Part shown: piece after piece, positions 13,056-16,196 of the stretch
Position numbering within the stretch: the first letter of the stretch is position 1
Layout of the letters: each line of letters starts with the position of its first letter
Assembly (NCBI GenBank): GCA_934668605.1
Contig: CAKUNY010000033.1
Location: forward strand, 1-16,196
Reading direction: 5' to 3'
From: an uncultured Oscillospiraceae bacterium
Lineage (GTDB): Bacteria > Bacillota > Clostridia > Oscillospirales > Oscillospiraceae
Length of the DNA: 16,196 nucleotides
Made by a program: the position numbers and the translations under genes
Notes under the pieces: generated by a model
The model's input: only the letters and a program-made list of their open reading frames with translations
Database searches by the model: none
Told to the model about the DNA's origin: nothing

Positions 13056-13813
13056 AAACGCAGGGGCTCGTGCTCCGGGTGACGGAATACCGGGACTCGG
13101 ACGCGATTTTGTCGGTTCTGACGCGCGAGCAGGGGCTTATGACCTTCAAGGCGCGCGGTGTGCGCTCGCGGCGCAGCCAGATCAAATCCGCCTGCCAGCT
13201 GCTGGCGTTTTCGGAATTTACGGTGCTCGAGCGGCAGGGCTATTATACGGTGTCTGAGGCCGTGTGCCTTGAGATGTTCCAGCCGATGCGAAACGACATT
13301 GAGCTTCTGAGTCTTTGCAGCTATTTTGCGCAGGCGGCGGAGCTTTTGTCGCAGCAGGACGTGAACGACGGCGAGGTGCTGTCTTTGACGCTGAATGCGA
13401 TATATGCCTTATGTAAACTGAAACGCCCGCAGCCGCTCGTCAAAGCCGCGTTTGAACTCCGCATGATGGTCATCGCGGGCTTCCAGCCAATGGTAGACGG
13501 CTGCTGCGTGTGCGGAAACGACGCGCCGGACCGGTTCGACGTTGCAGGCGGTATGGCGGTCTGCGCAAAATGCAGCGCGCCGGGGAGCCTCCGGCTTCCG
13601 ATCAGCCCCGCGTGTCTGGCTGCGATGCAGCACATCGTGAGCTGCGAGAGCAAGCGCGTCTTTTCGTTTAACCTCCTGCCGGAGCCCCTTAAAGAGCTTT
13701 CGGACGTTTCCGAAACATATTTTCTCACGCAGCTCGAGCGAGGGTTTTACACGCTGGACTTTTATAAATCGCTGCGGCTGACCGGGAAAGATTTGCAGCC
13801 GGCCGCGCAATAG
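13046..13813 (+). CDS. recO: DNA repair protein RecO
   Basis: A 255-aa recombination mediator that helps load RecA on SSB-coated single-stranded DNA in the RecFOR pathway. The N-terminal OB fold (residues 1-80) shows the family's VLRVTEYRDSDAILSVLT (9-26) and GVRS (38-41). The helical C-terminal part contains the zinc site: Cys153 and Cys156, then Cys173 and Cys176 (two CxxC pairs), which Firmicutes RecO normally retains. The ATG at 13046 is inside yqzL. The gene ends 17 bp before mutS2. Length is standard (240-260). Confidence 0.96.
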   Translation: MYLKTQGLVLRVTEYRDSDAILSVLTREQGLMTFKARGVRSRRSQIKSACQLLAFSEFTVLERQGYYTVSEAVCLEMFQPMRNDIELLSLCSYFAQAAELLSQQDVNDGEVLSLTLNAIYALCKLKRPQPLVKAAFELRMMVIAGFQPMVDGCCVCGNDAPDRFDVAGGMAVCAKCSAPGSLRLPISPACLAAMQHIVSCESKRVFSFNLLPEPLKELSDVSETYFLTQLERGFYTLDFYKSLRLTGKDLQPAAQ

Positions 13814-13830
13814 ATATGGGAAGAAAACAT

Positions 13831-16196
13831 ATGAATGAACTATACGAAAAATCCTTACACAAATTAGAACTCGACAAGGTGCTCACGCTCCTTGCCGATC
13901 AAGCCTGCTCGCGTGCGGGAAAAGAGCAGTGCCTAAAAATTGAGCCTTTAAACGATGCGGACGAAATCCGGCTTCTTCAGAAGCAGACGAGCGCGGCCTG
14001 CCGGATGATCACCCTCAAGGGCTCTCCGGGCTTGGCCGGCGTCAGCGATGTGGGCGCGAGCGTCGACCGGGCGGTTCGGGGCGGAGCTTTAAGTCCCGAG
14101 GAGCTTTTGCGCGTGGCGGGCGTTCTCAAGTGCGCGCGGCAGGCAAAGGCTTACGCGGACGGCGACGGCATGGAAAATGACCTCAATATCTTCTTTGCCC
14201 AGATCACGCCGAACAAATACTTAGAGGAGCGGATTTTCAATTCCATCGTCTCCAAGGACGAAATTGCCGACGCGGCGAGCCCGGAGCTTGCCTCCATCCG
14301 CCGCAAGATCCGCCGCCAGAGCGTGGCCATCCGGGAAGGGCTTCAAAAAATCATCACGTCTCCGACGTACGCAAAATTTTTGCAGGAGCCGATCGTGACC
14401 ATCCGCTCCGACCGGTTCGTCGTTCCCGTGAAGGCCGAGTGCAAGGGCTCGATTCCGGGTCTTGTGCACGATGTGTCGTCGTCCGGCAGCACGTTTTTTA
14501 TTGAGCCCATGCAGGCCGTGAACGGCAACAACGCGTTGCGCGAGCTCTTTGTCGAAGAGCGCAAGGAGATTGAGAGGATTCTCACCGAGCTCTCCGGCGA
14601 GGTCGCGGGGCACCGGGAGCACCTGGCCGTCAACTACACGGTTCTGACGCAGCTGGACTGCATTTTTGCCCGGGCGAAGCTTTCCTTTGCAATGCACGCG
14701 GCGGAGCCCGAAATCCGAACGGACGGGAAGCTGGAGCTGAAGCGCGCGCGCCATCCGCTCATCACCGGAAAAACCGTCGTTCCGATCTCCGTCCGCCTCG
14801 GTTCCGATTTTGACACGCTGATCATCACAGGCCCCAACACCGGCGGCAAAACCGTCACGCTCAAAACGGTAGGCCTTCTTACCCTCATGGCCGAGTGCGG
14901 CCTTCACATCCCGGCGGATGACGGCAGCTTCGTTTCCGTCTTTGACCGGGTGCTTGCCGACATCGGCGACGAGCAGTCGATCGAGCAGTCGCTCTCGACG
15001 TTTTCCTCGCACATGAAAAACATCGTGGATATCTTAAAAATCTGCGACGATTCGACGCTCATTCTCTTTGACGAGCTCTGCGCGGGCACCGACCCGGCCG
15101 AGGGCGCGGCGCTGGCCATTTCTCTTATTGAGTTCTGCCGCAAGTGCGGCTCGAAAATCGCGGCCACGACGCACTACGCCGAGCTCAAGCTCTATGCCAT
15201 GCGAACGAACGGCGTCATCAACGCGTCGTGCGAATTTAACGTCGAAACCCTCCAGCCGACCTACCGGCTTCTCATCGGCATTCCCGGCAAGTCCAACGCG
15301 TTCGCGATCTCGAAAAAGCTGGGTCTGGACGACGCGATCTTAGAGGACGCGCGCAGTATGGTCAGCCAGAACGACGTGAACTTCGAGGACGTTCTGTCTC
15401 AGCTCGAGCAGCAGCGCCAGCAGATGGAGCAGGCAAGGCTCGAGGCGGAGCAGCTGCGGTTAGAAACCGAGAAGCAGAAGCAGCAATCCGAGGAATATTA
15501 CCAGCAGATTCAGAAGGAGAAGGAAAAGGCCGCCGCCCAGGCAAGAAAGGAAGCCCAGTTCATCATCGACGACGCGCGCCGCACGGCAAACGAGGTCTAC
15601 GAGGAGCTAAAGCAGCTTCGCAAGCAGGCGCAGGGCGGCGCGTTCGTTCCGGGCTCGAACGAAAAGCAGGCGAATCTGCGCCACGCGCTCAATGAGGCGG
15701 AAAGTAAGCTTCAGGGAGCAAAGCCGCAGCAGGCGCAGAGCCGTCCCGCGCCGACGCGCGCGATTCGCGTGGGAGACACGGTAGAGCTCTTGAAGCTCGG
15801 CACAAAGGCGACGGTGCTGGCTCTCAACAAGGACGGCACATATCAGCTGCAAGCGGGCATTATGAAGGTGAATGCAAAGCCGGACGAGGTCTATTTACTC
15901 GAGAACGAGACGAAGACAAAGGCAAAGAAGATCATCGAGGGCAAGGTGCGCGAATTGAAATCCGCCGCCCAGCCGGAGCTCGATCTGCGCGGCATGGCCG
16001 CCGACGAGGCGATCATTCTGCTCGATAATTTCCTGGACAGCGCCTATATGGGAAATCTTCCGACTGCGCGCATCATCCACGGCAAGGGCACCGGCGTTCT
16101 GCGCGCGGCAGTCCATGACGAGCTTCGCCGCTGCAAATACGTCAAATCCTTCCGTTTGGGCGTCTACGGAGAAGGCGAGAGCGGCGTAACCATCGT
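13831..16196 (+). CDS. mutS2: MutS2 (endonuclease/ribosome rescue ATPase), 3' end cut off
   Basis: 788 codons are visible without a stop, and the frame runs off the window edge. Known homologues have about 785-795 residues, so only the last few are missing. Order: MutS-like core (residues 1-330); ABC ATPase with Walker A GPNTGGKT (334-341) and Walker B LILFDE (410-415); a long Gln/Glu/Lys-rich coiled coil (about 520-600); then a C-terminal Smr domain with LDLRG (717-721) and HGKGTG (750-755), both typical. MutS2 suppresses homologous recombination, and in Bacillus it splits collided ribosomes. GGAAG (13819-13823) favours ATG 13831. An in-frame ATG at 13816 has no ribosome binding site. It is the third gene of the yqzL-recO-mutS2 unit. 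Confidence 0.97.
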   Translation, partial: MNELYEKSLHKLELDKVLTLLADQACSRAGKEQCLKIEPLNDADEIRLLQKQTSAACRMITLKGSPGLAGVSDVGASVDRAVRGGALSPEELLRVAGVLKCARQAKAYADGDGMENDLNIFFAQITPNKYLEERIFNSIVSKDEIADAASPELASIRRKIRRQSVAIREGLQKIITSPTYAKFLQEPIVTIRSDRFVVPVKAECKGSIPGLVHDVSSSGSTFFIEPMQAVNGNNALRELFVEERKEIERILTELSGEVAGHREHLAVNYTVLTQLDCIFARAKLSFAMHAAEPEIRTDGKLELKRARHPLITGKTVVPISVRLGSDFDTLIITGPNTGGKTVTLKTVGLLTLMAECGLHIPADDGSFVSVFDRVLADIGDEQSIEQSLSTFSSHMKNIVDILKICDDSTLILFDELCAGTDPAEGAALAISLIEFCRKCGSKIAATTHYAELKLYAMRTNGVINASCEFNVETLQPTYRLLIGIPGKSNAFAISKKLGLDDAILEDARSMVSQNDVNFEDVLSQLEQQRQQMEQARLEAEQLRLETEKQKQQSEEYYQQIQKEKEKAAAQARKEAQFIIDDARRTANEVYEELKQLRKQAQGGAFVPGSNEKQANLRHALNEAESKLQGAKPQQAQSRPAPTRAIRVGDTVELLKLGTKATVLALNKDGTYQLQAGIMKVNAKPDEVYLLENETKTKAKKIIEGKVRELKSAAQPELDLRGMAADEAIILLDNFLDSAYMGNLPTARIIHGKGTGVLRAAVHDELRRCKYVKSFRLGVYGEGESGVTI

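Noticed and set aside
14221..15012. A 263-codon minus-strand open frame inside mutS2
   Set aside because: It is antisense to the MutS2 core and Walker A region, which translate without interruption. It has no start signals of its own.

Overview
The window looks like chromosomal DNA of a GC-rich, spore-forming member of the Clostridia (Firmicutes). The evidence is three sporulation genes (ylbJ, yqfC, yqfD), strong AGGAGG-type ribosome binding sites, consensus sigma-A promoters (TTGACA/TATAAT), UUCG-loop and U-tract terminators, and the conserved Firmicutes gene order yqfC-yqfD-phoH-ybeY-(era)-yqzL-recO. I see no transposases, phage genes, CRISPR arrays or other mobile DNA. Apart from one small two-gene operon of unknown function, the region reads as core genome.

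Layout. (1) 1-112: 3' part of a tRNA-Leu(CAG) gene and its terminator. (2) 169-1059: a sigma-A promoter overlapped by a perfect inverted repeat, then two unrecognised genes (an 85-aa coiled-coil protein and a 189-aa protein). (3) 1133-3194: azlC-azlD (branched-chain amino acid exporter) on the minus strand, divergent from a LysR-type regulator that probably controls them. (4) 3225-4321: galM with its own promoter, ending in a shared bidirectional terminator. (5) 4369-6222, minus strand: a small Cys-rich protein, a D-lyxose/D-mannose isomerase-family protein and a fructokinase. The last two plausibly form a mannose to fructose to fructose-6-phosphate route. (6) 6277-7371 minus: ylbJ, divergent from (7) 7458-11363 plus: yqfC, yqfD, phoH, ybeY and era, tightly packed with several start/stop overlaps and ending in a terminator. 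(8) 11416-12791: a self-contained marR-degV operon with a near-perfect palindromic operator over its -35 box. (9) 12814-16196: a new promoter driving yqzL (a 41-residue gene easily missed), recO and mutS2, which is cut by the window edge a few codons before its end.

How it fits together. The right half is the widely conserved cluster for ribosome assembly and RNA quality control (ybeY, era, phoH), DNA repair (recO) and ribosome rescue or anti-recombination (mutS2), physically fused to sporulation genes. Compared with the usual order, yqfF, dgkA and cdd are missing, and a marR-degV pair sits between era and yqzL-recO. The left half carries small, locally regulated metabolic and transport units. 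I found no clearly new biological system. The most interesting leads are the uncharacterised operon at 218-1059 with its operator-like repeats, the MarR operator next to a fatty-acid-binding degV, and two minus-strand -10 boxes enclosed in inverted repeats.
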